This document shows positions 34,012 through 41,835 of a stretch of 64,000 nt of DNA, piece by piece. A program made the translations under genes and the position numbers. Every line of letters starts with the position of its first letter. Positions within the stretch are counted from its first letter, which is position 1. This DNA comes from Thermodesulfovibrionia bacterium (GTDB taxonomy: Bacteria; Nitrospirota; Thermodesulfovibrionia; UBA6902), in NCBI GenBank assembly GCA_030646035.1, contig JAUSMY010000056.1:69481-133480 (forward strand), given 5' to 3'. A model generated the notes under the pieces. It was given only the letters and a program-made list of their open reading frames with translations, searched no databases and was not told the origin of the DNA.

Positions 34012-34032
34012 ATTACTCTTAATAAAAGTAAT
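34012..34032 (+). promoter_or_regulatory. Near-perfect 21-bp palindrome upstream of the AbrB/PIN module
   Basis: The element starts ATTACTCTTA and ends AAAAGTAAT. Its arms pair except for one position on each side. It lies 15 bases downstream of TTGACA (33990-33995) and 28 bases before the antitoxin ATG, overlapping the expected -10 box TATTAC. This is the position for autorepression by an AbrB-type antitoxin. Confidence 0.55.
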
Positions 34033-34060
34033 ACTTAACAGAAAGGTAAGGTGAATAGAG

Positions 34061-34321
34061 ATGACAACTACGGCAGTCAAGATCACGAGCAAAGGGCAGG
34101 TTACCATTCCAAAGAAGATACGGGATAAACTCAAGGCAACATCTGTCTATTTTGAGATAGTAGATGACACAGTTGTTGTAAAGGCTGTGAAAGACGCAGG
34201 CGGGTCGTTAAGCGAATACGCAAAGAACGTAAAGACGGGCATATCGGTGAAAGAGATGAAAGACAGAGCGTGGGAGGTGGCGGTGCGTGAAAAGGCCGGC
34301 AAGAAGTCTTCCAGACACTAA
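34061..34321 (+). CDS. AbrB/MazE-fold antitoxin
   Basis: 86 residues. The N-terminal swapped-hairpin DNA-binding domain is clear: VKITSKGQVTIPKKIRDKL, then VYFEIVDDTVVVK. The C-terminal 40 residues (LSEYAKNVKTGISVKEMKDRAW) would wrap the toxin. It overlaps the following PIN-domain toxin gene by 35 bases, the classic arrangement of VapBC-type modules, and is preceded by a palindromic operator. AAAGGTAAGG-type purine-rich sequence precedes the ATG. Function: neutralises the toxin and represses the pair. Confidence 0.9.
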   Translation: MTTTAVKITSKGQVTIPKKIRDKLKATSVYFEIVDDTVVVKAVKDAGGSLSEYAKNVKTGISVKEMKDRAWEVAVREKAGKKSSRH

Positions 34322-34688
34322 CACAATAGTCCGTTATCTTATCAAGGACGATGCTGCTTTATATGCAAAGGCAAAAGACTTTTTTGACAAGGTCAAGAAC
34401 GGCAGTGAAAAAGCTGTTATCCTTGAAAGCATTGTTGCCGAGTGTATTTATGTCCTGACAAAGATATATAAAGTGCCGAAAGAGATGGCGGCAGGCAGGC
34501 TGATTGATATTCTGCGCTATAAAGGGATAGCAAACAGCGACCAAAAAGAGCTTATTCACGCGTTGACCCTTTATTCAGAGCAAAATCTCGACATCGTTGA
34601 TTGTATCTTATGCGTCAAGGCATCGGGCAGCGGAGGGCATCTCTTTTCATTCGATGAAAAATTAAACAAGATCGCAAGACGCGCTTGA
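34287..34688 (+). CDS. PIN-domain ribonuclease toxin (VapC-like)
   Basis: 133 residues starting at GTG 34287 with GGAGG (34272-34276) ten bases upstream. PIN acidic residues: Asp in LPDTNTIVRYL (about 10), Glu in SIVAECIYVL, Asp in NLDIVDCIL and the closing FSFDEKLNK. These coordinate Mg2+ for RNA cleavage. It is overlapped by, and paired with, the AbrB-type antitoxin gene. All four acidic positions appear intact, so the toxin should be active. Target RNA is unknown. Confidence 0.88.
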   Translation: MKRPARSLPDTNTIVRYLIKDDAALYAKAKDFFDKVKNGSEKAVILESIVAECIYVLTKIYKVPKEMAAGRLIDILRYKGIANSDQKELIHALTLYSEQNLDIVDCILCVKASGSGGHLFSFDEKLNKIARRA

Positions 34689-34751
34689 ATACCTCACAAA
34701 TCTTTTTTCTGTAATGTATAATCAAGCATTCTTATATAACGACGATGCACA

Positions 34752-34907
34752 ATGAAGACAATATCTAAAAAACAACTGTTCGGACAATTTGACTTCAGGA
34801 GACTTGATAAAGACCCTGACTTTAAAGAAGACAGCGTCCGGGAAGTTATTGTTCTTCCGATTCTTACTGTGAGGTACTATGTTGAAATATTGGATAGGGG
34901 TAACTGA
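34752..34907 (+). pseudogene. Fragment resembling the N-terminus of a restriction endonuclease/methylase-type protein
   Basis: A 51-codon frame beginning at ATG 34752 encodes KKQLFGQFDFRRLDKDPDF, KEDSVREVIVLPIL and then runs out of similarity at RYYVEILDRGN before a stop at 34905. The stretch reads like the start of type I restriction (HsdR N-terminal)-like or DNA-methylase proteins, which continue for hundreds of residues. The abrupt end, just where the HNH endonuclease gene starts in another frame, suggests a truncated remnant left by insertion or deletion. Family resemblance is from memory and needs a search. Confidence 0.45.
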
Positions 34908-35823
34908 TAACAATTGGTTTAACTTTCTATCGGAGAAACTTCCGGATGAAGTAAACTTTTGGCAGCCTAGTGGAAGGTCAGCTTTTAGAGCACTTAATCC
35001 TGGTGAGTTGTTTTTATTTAAGTTACATTATCCATTGAATTATATAGTGGGTGGCGGTTTTTTTGTGCGTCATTCGATACTTCCTTTGTCTATTGCATGG
35101 GAAGCATTTGAACAAAAAAATGGCGCTGGTAGTTTCGATGAGTTCAGACAAAAGATTATGCATTTTCGCAGACAACATGGCGGTGTCGAACCAGACCCTT
35201 CAATTGGATGTATTATATTAGCAACACCGTTCTTTCTTAGAAAAGAAGAATGGTTACCTGTGCCTTCTAATTGGAGTTCTAATATTGTTCAGGGAAAAAC
35301 ATATAACGCAAAAGATCCATACGGTCAACAATTATGGCAACACATCCAAGACTATCTAAAAAGTAGAAATAAGGAAGTAATAATTAATAAAGAGGTCAAT
35401 ATAGTTGCCGAGGATCAGGTAAGTTATGGTGCTGAATATCTGACGCGCGCACGTTTAGGCCAAGGAGCCTTCCGCATATTGGTAACAGAGGCTTACGGTA
35501 GAAAGTGTGCTATTACAGGAGAACGCACTTTACCAGTTTTGGAGTCAGCTCATATAAAACCATACTCAAGATCTGGACCTCATAGCACTATGAATGGTAT
35601 TTTGTTGCGCTCAGACTTACATAAGCTGTTTGATTTAGGTTACTTGACTGTTACAGAAGACTATAATGTTGAGGTTAGCAAGAGAATTAAGAAAGAATAT
35701 GAAAACGGTCGAGAGTATTATGCATTTCATGGCAAAAAACTGATAAATATACCTTCAAATCCGTTAGACTTGCCTTCGCGTCAGTATATTGAATGGCATA
35801 ATAAAGAAATTTATGTACCCTGA
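34879..35823 (+). CDS. HNH restriction endonuclease with N-terminal EVE/PUA-like domain (COG3440 type)
   Basis: 314 residues. The N-terminal 160 residues (YWIGVTDNNWFNFLSE, NFWQPSG, ELFLFKLHYPLNYIVGGGFF) look like a PUA/EVE-type base-recognition fold. The C-terminal part is an HNH nuclease: CAITGERTLPVLESAHIKPY followed by HSTMNGILLRSDLHKLFDLG, with the metal-binding His and Asn in place. Relatives are annotated as predicted restriction endonucleases; recognition of modified DNA is an inference from the domain pairing. The gene has AT-rich, poly-T-containing sequence and sits among toxin-antitoxin genes and truncated restriction genes, so it is probably horizontally acquired. Confidence 0.85.
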   Translation: MLKYWIGVTDNNWFNFLSEKLPDEVNFWQPSGRSAFRALNPGELFLFKLHYPLNYIVGGGFFVRHSILPLSIAWEAFEQKNGAGSFDEFRQKIMHFRRQHGGVEPDPSIGCIILATPFFLRKEEWLPVPSNWSSNIVQGKTYNAKDPYGQQLWQHIQDYLKSRNKEVIINKEVNIVAEDQVSYGAEYLTRARLGQGAFRILVTEAYGRKCAITGERTLPVLESAHIKPYSRSGPHSTMNGILLRSDLHKLFDLGYLTVTEDYNVEVSKRIKKEYENGREYYAFHGKKLINIPSNPLDLPSRQYIEWHNKEIYVP

Positions 35824-35900
35824 ACATGGTTACTGATGAATTAAAGGAAAAGATTTCATATTTCAGTATAAGGCAAGATTGGTAACAAATAAATGATGAG

Positions 35901-36281
35901 TTGATCATCAAAGGATTGGAGCTTGGCTTTCTTGATTTGCTGAAAAAAGAATATACAGACCTCACGCCGTTACTGCTTGAGAACTTTGACTTTAATCAGG
36001 AAACAGAACAGTTCACATTAAGCAATAACGGCAAGTTCAAAACTCATGTTGATATAAGGCTTCGCGTCCGTTACTATCTCTTCAGCTATCTTCGCAGAAT
36101 GGCCATGAAAAACTATAATCCTACATTTGATGAAATAGTTCTGTACATCCTGCCATTGCTCAAAAACGGCACGACACCTGAAAATCAAACGATACTTAAT
36201 GTGCTTGAAGACATCGGTGAGCATGTTGGACATGACAAATGGCGGCTGCAAAAAGACGACCAGCAGAAATTGTTCTATTAA
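35901..36281 (+). pseudogene. Probable C-terminal remnant of a larger protein (DNA-methylase-like tail)
   Basis: 126 codons from TTG 35901, with a stop codon only 16 bases upstream in frame and no convincing ribosome site. The sequence (THVDIRLRVRYYLFSYLRR, EIVLYILPLLKNGTTPENQT, ILNVLEDIGEHVG, DKWRLQKDDQQKLFY) resembles the C-terminal end of some site-specific DNA methyltransferases. It looks like the 3' part of a gene whose body has been lost, matching the 5' fragment at 34752. It could instead be a genuine small protein. Family assignment is tentative. Confidence 0.4.
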
Positions 36282-36367
36282 GAGGAAGCAAATAATAAAC
36301 TGCCGTCATTATCTTGCAGTAATCGCAAAACCCGTTTATGATAGAATAACCAAAAGGAGGTGCTAAA

Positions 36368-36556
36368 ATGAGTACGGCTACAGCCAAGAAAATTAATCCT
36401 GATGATTTTATTCTTTCCGCTCTCTCTCCGCAGGACAGGCTTGATGCAGCGTTTAAAGTTGCAGGAGAAGCTTTTAAGAAAACCAAATTGACGATGAAGG
36501 ATATTGATAACGCAGTTAAAATAGTTCGGAGGAAGGCTTACGCGAAAAAGAAATAA
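36368..36556 (+). CDS. Small antitoxin-like protein upstream of a PIN toxin
   Basis: 62 residues, helical and basic at the end (SALSPQDRLDAAFKVAGEAF, MTLKDIDNAVKIVRRK-like, ending AYAKKK). AGGAGGT lies at the standard distance before the ATG (36356-36362). It directly precedes a PIN-domain frame with a 1-base gap, the arrangement of antitoxin-toxin pairs of the COG1569 PIN group. I do not recognise a DNA-binding motif with confidence; the antitoxin role rests on size and position. Confidence 0.6.
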   Translation: MSTATAKKINPDDFILSALSPQDRLDAAFKVAGEAFKKTKLTMKDIDNAVKIVRRKAYAKKK

Positions 36557-36557
36557 A

Positions 36558-36962
36558 ATAGTTATTGATACCGGCATACTTGTATCTGCTTTTGCCTTTG
36601 ACGGTGTTCCTGAGCGGGCAGTAATAAAAGCGTTTACTGATGCTGATATCTATGTATCTCCAACTCTTCTGCATGAATATCGTGATGTTCCATTAGCGCT
36701 TGAGGCGGAAGGGAAGATCACCCATCTTCAATTAGAGGCATTGATTTCAGGTATTGCCGCTTTTGTATCTAAGTCAAAGGTTGTATTCCCTCTCAAACGG
36801 TTAACTCTCTGTCGGGATATTAAAGATAACATGGTGCTTGAGTGCTGCCTTGAAGCCAAAGCCGGAATTCTGATAACTGGCGATAAAGACCTTCTTGAAA
36901 TAACAGATCTGCCATTCACCTTGCAAATAGTTACTCCGAAAGAATATTTGAAATTTGATTAG
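36558..36962 (+). CDS. PIN-domain toxin (COG1569 type) without a standard start codon
   Basis: 134 residues of complete PIN fold: IVIDTGILVSAFAF at the start, LHEYRDV, and the C-terminal signature DNMVLECCLEAKAGILITGDKDLLEI, VTPKEYLKF. Size and motifs match full-length family members, which start with M(K/R)IVIDT. Here no ATG, GTG or TTG occurs in frame until TTG 36741, which would remove half the domain including the first Asp. The frame opens after TAG 36522. The codon in the expected position is ATA 36558, one base after the antitoxin stop. Either a rare start is used by coupling, or the toxin has lost its start codon and is silent. Confidence 0.6.
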   Translation: MVIDTGILVSAFAFDGVPERAVIKAFTDADIYVSPTLLHEYRDVPLALEAEGKITHLQLEALISGIAAFVSKSKVVFPLKRLTLCRDIKDNMVLECCLEAKAGILITGDKDLLEITDLPFTLQIVTPKEYLKFD

Positions 36963-37000
36963 ACCCCCCCCAAGGATTTCAGTCATCGCACAATCTGTTT

Positions 37001-38026
37001 ATGATAGACTATTCATACATGGCAAAAGCGATAGCATTATATTCAGGCGGACTCGATAGCACACTTGCAATACTCGCTGTTATGAAGCAGGGCGTTGAGG
37101 TTACCGCTATTACTTTCATGAACCATTTCGGCTGCAGTATCGGTGATAAATCTTCCTGTTCCAAGGATCCGTTCTCAGCTTCTCTGAAATTTGGTTTTGA
37201 CGTAAAACTTTCACATCTGTCTGATAAGTTCCTGGAAATAGTGAAAAATCCAAAATTCGGTCACGGCAGGAACATGAACCCTTGCCTTGACTGCAGGATA
37301 CTGATGCTCAAAGAGGCAAAGGCGATGATGGAGATGTCAGGCGCCGATTTCCTTGTGACGGGCGAGGTCATAGGGCAGAGGCCGATGAGCCAGAGGAGGG
37401 ACACATTTCCTGTGATTGACAGAGAGGCAAATGTTAAAGGGCTTGTGCTCAGGCCGCTTACTGCCAAACATTTAAAGATAACAATTCCGGAAGAGAAGGG
37501 GATGGTCAACCGTGATCTGCTGTATGATTTTTTCGGCAGGTCAAGAAAACCTCAGATGGCTCTTGCTGCTGAGTTCGGCCTGACCGAATATCCTGCTCCA
37601 GCGGGCGGGTGTCTTCTCACTGAACCGAATTATTCTTTCAGGTTAAAGGAACTTTTTTCTCATATCAGTGATCCATCTTACAAGGATATCAACCTCCTCA
37701 GGCTCGGCAGGCACTTCAGGCTTTCTCATGACTGCAAGGTCATTGTCGGAAGGAAGAAGGAGGAGAATGACGCGATCTTATCGCTTGTCGAAAATTCTGA
37801 TTACACTATGCATGTCCCGGGCTACGGGAGCCCTGTTACATTGATATTAGGGAAACCTAATGATGGAATTCTGGATATCGCAGCTTCATTGTGCGCAAGA
37901 TATTCAGATGCGAAGAACCTTGATGAAGTTGATGTATTGGTAAAGAGGGGAGATGAAATTTATCCTGTGAAGGTAAAGCCTGCAACAGATGAGATATTAA
38001 AACAGTACGCAATCGTAATGAATTAA
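37001..38026 (+). CDS. PP-loop ATPase, MnmA/ThiI-like tRNA sulfurtransferase homologue
   Basis: 341 residues. ATP-binding PP loop [13 protein letters not shown] near the N-terminus, conserved [34 protein letters not shown] and [10 protein letters not shown] segments. These are shared by a tRNA-thiolation-related family that has two CxxC-like or isolated cysteines but lacks the full MnmA C-terminal domain. It probably adenylates a tRNA uridine for sulfur insertion; the exact nucleoside is not known. The C-terminal 100 residues ([30 protein letters not shown]) resemble NFACT-R-type RNA-binding segments. Starts at 37001 or 37019 are both possible; neither has a clear ribosome site. It converges with hisF; stop codons overlap. 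Confidence 0.72.
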   Translation: MIDYSYMAKAIALYSGGLDSTLAILAVMKQGVEVTAITFMNHFGCSIGDKSSCSKDPFSASLKFGFDVKLSHLSDKFLEIVKNPKFGHGRNMNPCLDCRILMLKEAKAMMEMSGADFLVTGEVIGQRPMSQRRDTFPVIDREANVKGLVLRPLTAKHLKITIPEEKGMVNRDLLYDFFGRSRKPQMALAAEFGLTEYPAPAGGCLLTEPNYSFRLKELFSHISDPSYKDINLLRLGRHFRLSHDCKVIVGRKKEENDAILSLVENSDYTMHVPGYGSPVTLILGKPNDGILDIAASLCARYSDAKNLDEVDVLVKRGDEIYPVKVKPATDEILKQYAIVMN

Positions 38027-38892
38027 AGCCTGACAGGCACGCCTTTTGATCTGAGGTATTCCTTAGTCTCTTTTATTGAAAATTCCCTATAGTGAAAAAT
38101 GGATGCTGCAAGCGCTGCGTCTGCTTTGCCTTCAACAAGGCCTTCGCGCATGTGCTCAAGAGTACCGACACCACCGGATGCGACAACAGGGATTGAAACT
38201 GCTTCAGCAATCTTTCTTGTAAGTTCTATATCAAAGCCGATTTTTGTGCCGTCTCTGTCCATGCTTGTAAGCAGTATCTCGCCTGCTCCGAGCTGCTCCA
38301 TCTTCTTTGCAAACTTGATAGCGTCAAGCCGGCGCATCTTTCTGCCGCCGTGAGTTGACAGAGCCCAGACCCCCCCCATCCCCCCCTTGGTAAGGGGGGG
38401 CGAAGGGGGGGTAAGTCTTACCTCACTCAAGAATGGATCGTTCAACCAGTTAAGCCAGGGTTCATCAGGTTCAAACTCCATATTCGGGATTACCCTTTTA
38501 GAATCGACCGCCACAACAATGCACTGGCTGCCGAACCTCTCTGAAGCTTTTTTGATGAAATACGGATCGCGAACCGCTGTTGTATTTATCGACACCTTAT
38601 CGCAGCCCGCGTTAAGAAGGTCTCTGATATCTTCTATAGTTTTAATTCCGCCTCCGACAGTCAAAGGCATAAAGACGTCATTGGCTGTTCTGGCAACTAC
38701 ATCAAGTATTGTTTTGCGTTTTTCATGAGATGCGGTTATGTCGAGGAATACAAGCTCATCAGCTCCCTGCTCATCATAGAACTTCGCGTTCTCTACAGGG
38801 TCACCGGCATCAACGAGGTTTTGGAAGTTAACTCCCTTGACCACTCTGCCGTCTTTGACATCAAGACATGGAATAATTCTCTTCGCCAGCAT
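38023..38892 (-). CDS. hisF: Imidazole glycerol phosphate synthase cyclase subunit, with in-frame palindromic-repeat insertion
   Basis: 289 residues against about 253 for typical HisF. Catalytic Asp11 ([12 protein letters not shown]) and Asp130 (VVAVDSKRV) are intact, as are the phosphate-binding segments ([18 protein letters not shown]). The extra residues lie at about 146-176 ([12 protein letters not shown], then [18 protein letters not shown]), replacing the loop before THGGRK. They are encoded by a C/G-run palindromic repeat (38369-38412). The barrel loop there may tolerate the insertion, as active-site residues are kept. HisF makes imidazole glycerol phosphate and AICAR with HisH. It follows hisA directly. 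Confidence 0.95.
   Translation of the reverse strand: MLAKRIIPCLDVKDGRVVKGVNFQNLVDAGDPVENAKFYDEQGADELVFLDITASHEKRKTILDVVARTANDVFMPLTVGGGIKTIEDIRDLLNAGCDKVSINTTAVRDPYFIKKASERFGSQCIVVAVDSKRVIPNMEFEPDEPWLNWLNDPFLSEVRLTPPSPPLTKGGMGGVWALSTHGGRKMRRLDAIKFAKKMEQLGAGEILLTSMDRDGTKIGFDIELTRKIAEAVSIPVVASGGVGTLEHMREGLVEGKADAALAASIFHYREFSIKETKEYLRSKGVPVRL
38369..38412. repeat. Palindromic C/G-run repeat inserted in hisF
   Basis: Plus strand reads AC8, ATC, C6TT, GGT, AAG7, CGA, AG7T: a nested hairpin with an inner stem CCCCCCTT/AAGGGGGG around GGT and outer runs of C and G. In the hisF frame it encodes [15 protein letters not shown], a peptide string that I recall as recurring in unrelated proteins of several bacterial genomes, which marks a mobile palindromic element. 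A C8AAGG half-copy occurs at 36964-36975. Confidence 0.75.
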
Positions 38893-39615
38893 TTAATTAT
38901 TTGCCTTTGCCAATGCGATCGCTTCATCTAATTTCATAGTGCCTTCATACAGCGCCTTGCCTGTTATCACACCCCAAAGGTTCTTTATCTTTGCGAGGCT
39001 TCCTATATCGTCCAGCTTTGATACCCCGCCTGACGCAATAACAGGGACATGAACGGTTTCTGCCATTTTAGCCATAGCTGCAATATTAGGCCCGGTCAAC
39101 ATGCCGTCTCTTGAGATGTCAGTATAAATGATCCCTGCAACACCGTTGGATTCCATCTGCTTTGCAAAGGCGAGTGCATCTAGGCTTGTGACCTCGACCC
39201 AGCCTTTGAGAGCGACCTTGCCGTCCTTTGCATCGATTCCGGCAATTACTTTATCAGGGAATTTTTTGCATGCGTCTATTATAAACTTCGGATCAATGGC
39301 TGAAGTGCCTATGATAGTCCTGTCGATCCCCATGTCGATGAGCTTCGTTATCGTTTCAATATCCCTTATTCCTCCGCCGACCTCAATGGGAATATTGATC
39401 GCTTTCCTTATCGCAACTATCTTATCAAGGTTCTTCTGAACTCCTGTGAATGCTCCGTCAAGGTCAACTACATGAAGCAGCTCAGCGCCCTGGTCTGCCC
39501 AGTGCTTTGCCATAGATGCAGGGTCATCAGAGTAGACTGTGACTTCTTCTTTTTTGCCTTGGAGGAGACGGACGCATTTGCCGTCTTTGAGGTCTATTGC
39601 CGGGATAATAATCAT
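38893..39615 (-). CDS. hisA: Phosphoribosylformimino-5-aminoimidazole carboxamide ribotide isomerase
   Basis: 240 residues, standard HisA length. IPAIDLKDGKCVRLLQG with the catalytic Asp8, the second catalytic Asp in IYTDISRDGMLTGPN, and phosphate-binding GGGIRD and ASGGVSKLDD loops are present. It performs the Amadori rearrangement in histidine synthesis. The stop codon abuts the hisF start (38892/38893), so the two are co-translated. The rest of the his genes are not in the window. Confidence 0.96.
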   Translation of the reverse strand: MIIIPAIDLKDGKCVRLLQGKKEEVTVYSDDPASMAKHWADQGAELLHVVDLDGAFTGVQKNLDKIVAIRKAINIPIEVGGGIRDIETITKLIDMGIDRTIIGTSAIDPKFIIDACKKFPDKVIAGIDAKDGKVALKGWVEVTSLDALAFAKQMESNGVAGIIYTDISRDGMLTGPNIAAMAKMAETVHVPVIASGGVSKLDDIGSLAKIKNLWGVITGKALYEGTMKLDEAIALAKANN

Positions 39616-39703
39616 GTGAAGAGTATATCAGAGCATTTTCTGCTAAATCAATGTATCCGGCACCAAGATTAATGCCGGATACATTGACATTTAAACTTAA
39701 CTC

Positions 39704-41068
39704 TTAGCCTAATGTTGCCAGTTCTGCTGCATACTTCGTCGTGTTCTCATTTATCCTGTCATCTACGACAAGCGCATTTGCCACAAGGTTCACAAGCTGA
39801 GTAACATTCATCCCCACATTATAATGCCCGATGATATCTGTTAATCCGTCAACACAGTTATGGCACGATGTGACTACAGTCTCTGCCCCTGTTGCAGTGA
39901 GCTGTTCTGCCTTTACCTTTCCTGACTTCAGCCTTCTTGCCTTGTATTCAGACATTGACATGGCGCCGCCGCCGCCGGTACAGCAATAATTCTCAGCGCG
40001 GTTCGGATACATCTCCCTGAAATCTTCGACCACAAGGCTGAGCAGTTCACGCGGCTCTTCGGTCAGTCCGCAGCTCCTTGCATTGTTGCAGGAATCGTGA
40101 AAGGTAAAGCTGCCGGGATTTTTTGTTTTGTCCACCTTTATCTTTCCTTCCTTAATGTATCTCAGCATAGTAATGACTGAACTTTCAGCTTCAAATTCAA
40201 TGTCCTGTTTTGCCCAGTTAGGCCCCTCGCACCTTGTAGAACGGTAACCGTGGCCGCACTCTGACATAACCAGTTTCTTGCCCTTCAGTTCTCTCACATT
40301 GTCATATACCCTGCCTGCGACAGCGCCCCCCAGGTCATCATCCCCGTTGAAGAGGCCGAAGTTTGTCATATCCCATCCTTCACTCGGCATGGTATAGTTT
40401 TCTCCTGCCATGTAAAAGATCTTCGCAGCATCAAGGATCGACCTCGGGTCATGTTTAACTTCACGAGGGTTAACGGTATAGACTATGTCGGCGTTCATCT
40501 TGTCGATCGGTATTTTGGCGGTGGGGTCCTGCATCTCTTCCTGCAGTTCTTCCTCCTGCCACTCAATGGTCCCGATAAAATCTTCTTTCAAAACGCCCAT
40601 CTGGTTTCCGATCTCCCACTGTTCCTTTGCCACATACTCCACACCCTCGGGCATGATGCCAACGTGGCAGAGAAGCCCGCGTGCCATCCTGTTAAAGGTT
40701 GCAAGGTCAACACCCATGGGGCAGTTGATCGTGCATCTTCTGCAGTTCGTGCATTTGCCGAAGACCGTGTCTTTCAGTTCTTCCAGTTCCTGGTCGGTGT
40801 AGACGCTTCCTGCTTTTACCCAGTTTGGAAAATATTTTCCAGTCCAGTCATAGTGGTGCTTGAAGAGCTTCCTTATCATGTCAGCCTTGTATGCGGGCGC
40901 ATAAGTCGGGTCTCCCGGATTCGCAAGCACATAGTGGCAGGAATCCGTACACATTCCGCAATGCACACAAGCTGTCAGAGAGCCGACGATCTGACGTGAC
41001 AGTTTCTGCCCCATGCGGTCTATAACTTTTTGCGCTTTATAAGATCTTGCATCCTTTCCGTTATTCAT
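39704..41068 (-). CDS. HdrD/DsrK/TmcB-like iron-sulfur protein with CCG domain
   Basis: 454 residues. Two ferredoxin-type clusters at the N-terminus: CVHCGMCTDSC (about 37-47) and CTNCRRCTINCP (about 105-117). The C-terminal part is a CCG (heterodisulfide-reductase type) domain with HDSCNNARSC, NYCCTGGGGAMSM and SCHNCVDGL cysteines that may hold a non-cubane 4Fe-4S cluster. HdrD-like subunits couple disulfide/thiol chemistry or sulfur intermediates to membrane cytochrome b. The next gene upstream encodes that b-type partner. GGAGG lies 5-6 bases before the ATG. Closest by architecture to DsrK and TmcB; the substrate is not evident. Confidence 0.88.
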   Translation of the reverse strand: MNNGKDARSYKAQKVIDRMGQKLSRQIVGSLTACVHCGMCTDSCHYVLANPGDPTYAPAYKADMIRKLFKHHYDWTGKYFPNWVKAGSVYTDQELEELKDTVFGKCTNCRRCTINCPMGVDLATFNRMARGLLCHVGIMPEGVEYVAKEQWEIGNQMGVLKEDFIGTIEWQEEELQEEMQDPTAKIPIDKMNADIVYTVNPREVKHDPRSILDAAKIFYMAGENYTMPSEGWDMTNFGLFNGDDDLGGAVAGRVYDNVRELKGKKLVMSECGHGYRSTRCEGPNWAKQDIEFEAESSVITMLRYIKEGKIKVDKTKNPGSFTFHDSCNNARSCGLTEEPRELLSLVVEDFREMYPNRAENYCCTGGGGAMSMSEYKARRLKSGKVKAEQLTATGAETVVTSCHNCVDGLTDIIGHYNVGMNVTQLVNLVANALVVDDRINENTTKYAAELATLG

Positions 41069-41124
41069 ATAAACCTCCAGATAGTAATTATTGTTAAAAA
41101 TTAATGGTCATTATTTTAAGACTG

Positions 41125-41811
41125 TTAAACCGTTTCATACGCCGGTTTTTTCCTGAGGGGGAATACACCTCTGCGGCCAAAACTTCTTCCCATGTACGTG
41201 CGTGTAAAAGGATAATAGAGATAGTGTGAGATCTTGCTGAATGGAACGTACATAAGGAAGAAAGCGGTCAGAAGGAAGAACGTCTGAATAATGCCTTCAC
41301 CGCCGGAGATATCATTTGATGCTGCCATTAATGCAAAGGCAAACCATGAGGTCAGAAGTATGAGTGAAAAATGGTCATCCGGAGAACTGATGGCGCGCAT
41401 ATACGGGTTTGTAACTCTCCTGATAATTCTCATAATTCCAACGAGGAGCGCCGCACCTGTCATGAACTGAATAGCTGAAACCAGCGCCGCAGACTTCAGC
41501 AGGCCGGGGCCGTAAGGGATAATGAATGACAGCGCGATAGCAGCCACAACACCCAGGTGGAAGAGAACGAACTGAGCGTACATGAACGGCTTTGAGCGTG
41601 TGCTTTCCATTGTCCAGGGCTTCATGATCATGACTAATGAATACCGGGCGCCTTTTTTAGGATTGGTATCTCCCATGCCGGTTGCGGGCTGGCGTTCCTT
41701 TGCCAATGTCCATTTGAGGAACCATTTGATCCTGAGGAAATATACGGTTGCCATAAAGACAAGGGCGATCTCCTGCAGTGTATGTTCGGAAAAATGTAAT
41801 AGATTACTCAT
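41125..41811 (-). CDS. Integral membrane cytochrome b-type subunit (HdrE/DsrM/TmcC-like)
   Basis: 228 residues with about five membrane helices (around 12-30, 78-100, 105-128, 150-170, 175-195) and a short basic cytoplasmic tail. Histidines in the helices (VLFHLGVVA, FSKISHYLYYP, DDHFSLILL) could ligate b haems. It precedes the HdrD/DsrK-like gene on the same strand with 56 bases between, forming the common two-subunit unit that exchanges electrons between menaquinone and an iron-sulfur catalytic subunit. AGGAG lies before the ATG. NarI-like fold is likely, but identity as DsrM, TmcC or HdrE is unresolved. Confidence 0.8.
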   Translation of the reverse strand: MSNLLHFSEHTLQEIALVFMATVYFLRIKWFLKWTLAKERQPATGMGDTNPKKGARYSLVMIMKPWTMESTRSKPFMYAQFVLFHLGVVAAIALSFIIPYGPGLLKSAALVSAIQFMTGAALLVGIMRIIRRVTNPYMRAISSPDDHFSLILLTSWFAFALMAASNDISGGEGIIQTFFLLTAFFLMYVPFSKISHYLYYPFTRTYMGRSFGRRGVFPLRKKPAYETV

Positions 41812-41835
41812 AGCTTCTCCTTTATTATTTTTGTT

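Noticed and set aside
40451-40999. 182-codon antisense frame in the HdrD-like gene
   Set aside because: Overlaps cysteine-rich conserved coding sequence on the other strand; translation has no domain features.
39704-41068. CTDSCH in the HdrD-like protein as a CX3CH haem motif
   Set aside because: The cysteines are the third and fourth of a ferredoxin C-x2-C-x2-C-x3-C cluster; no leader exists.
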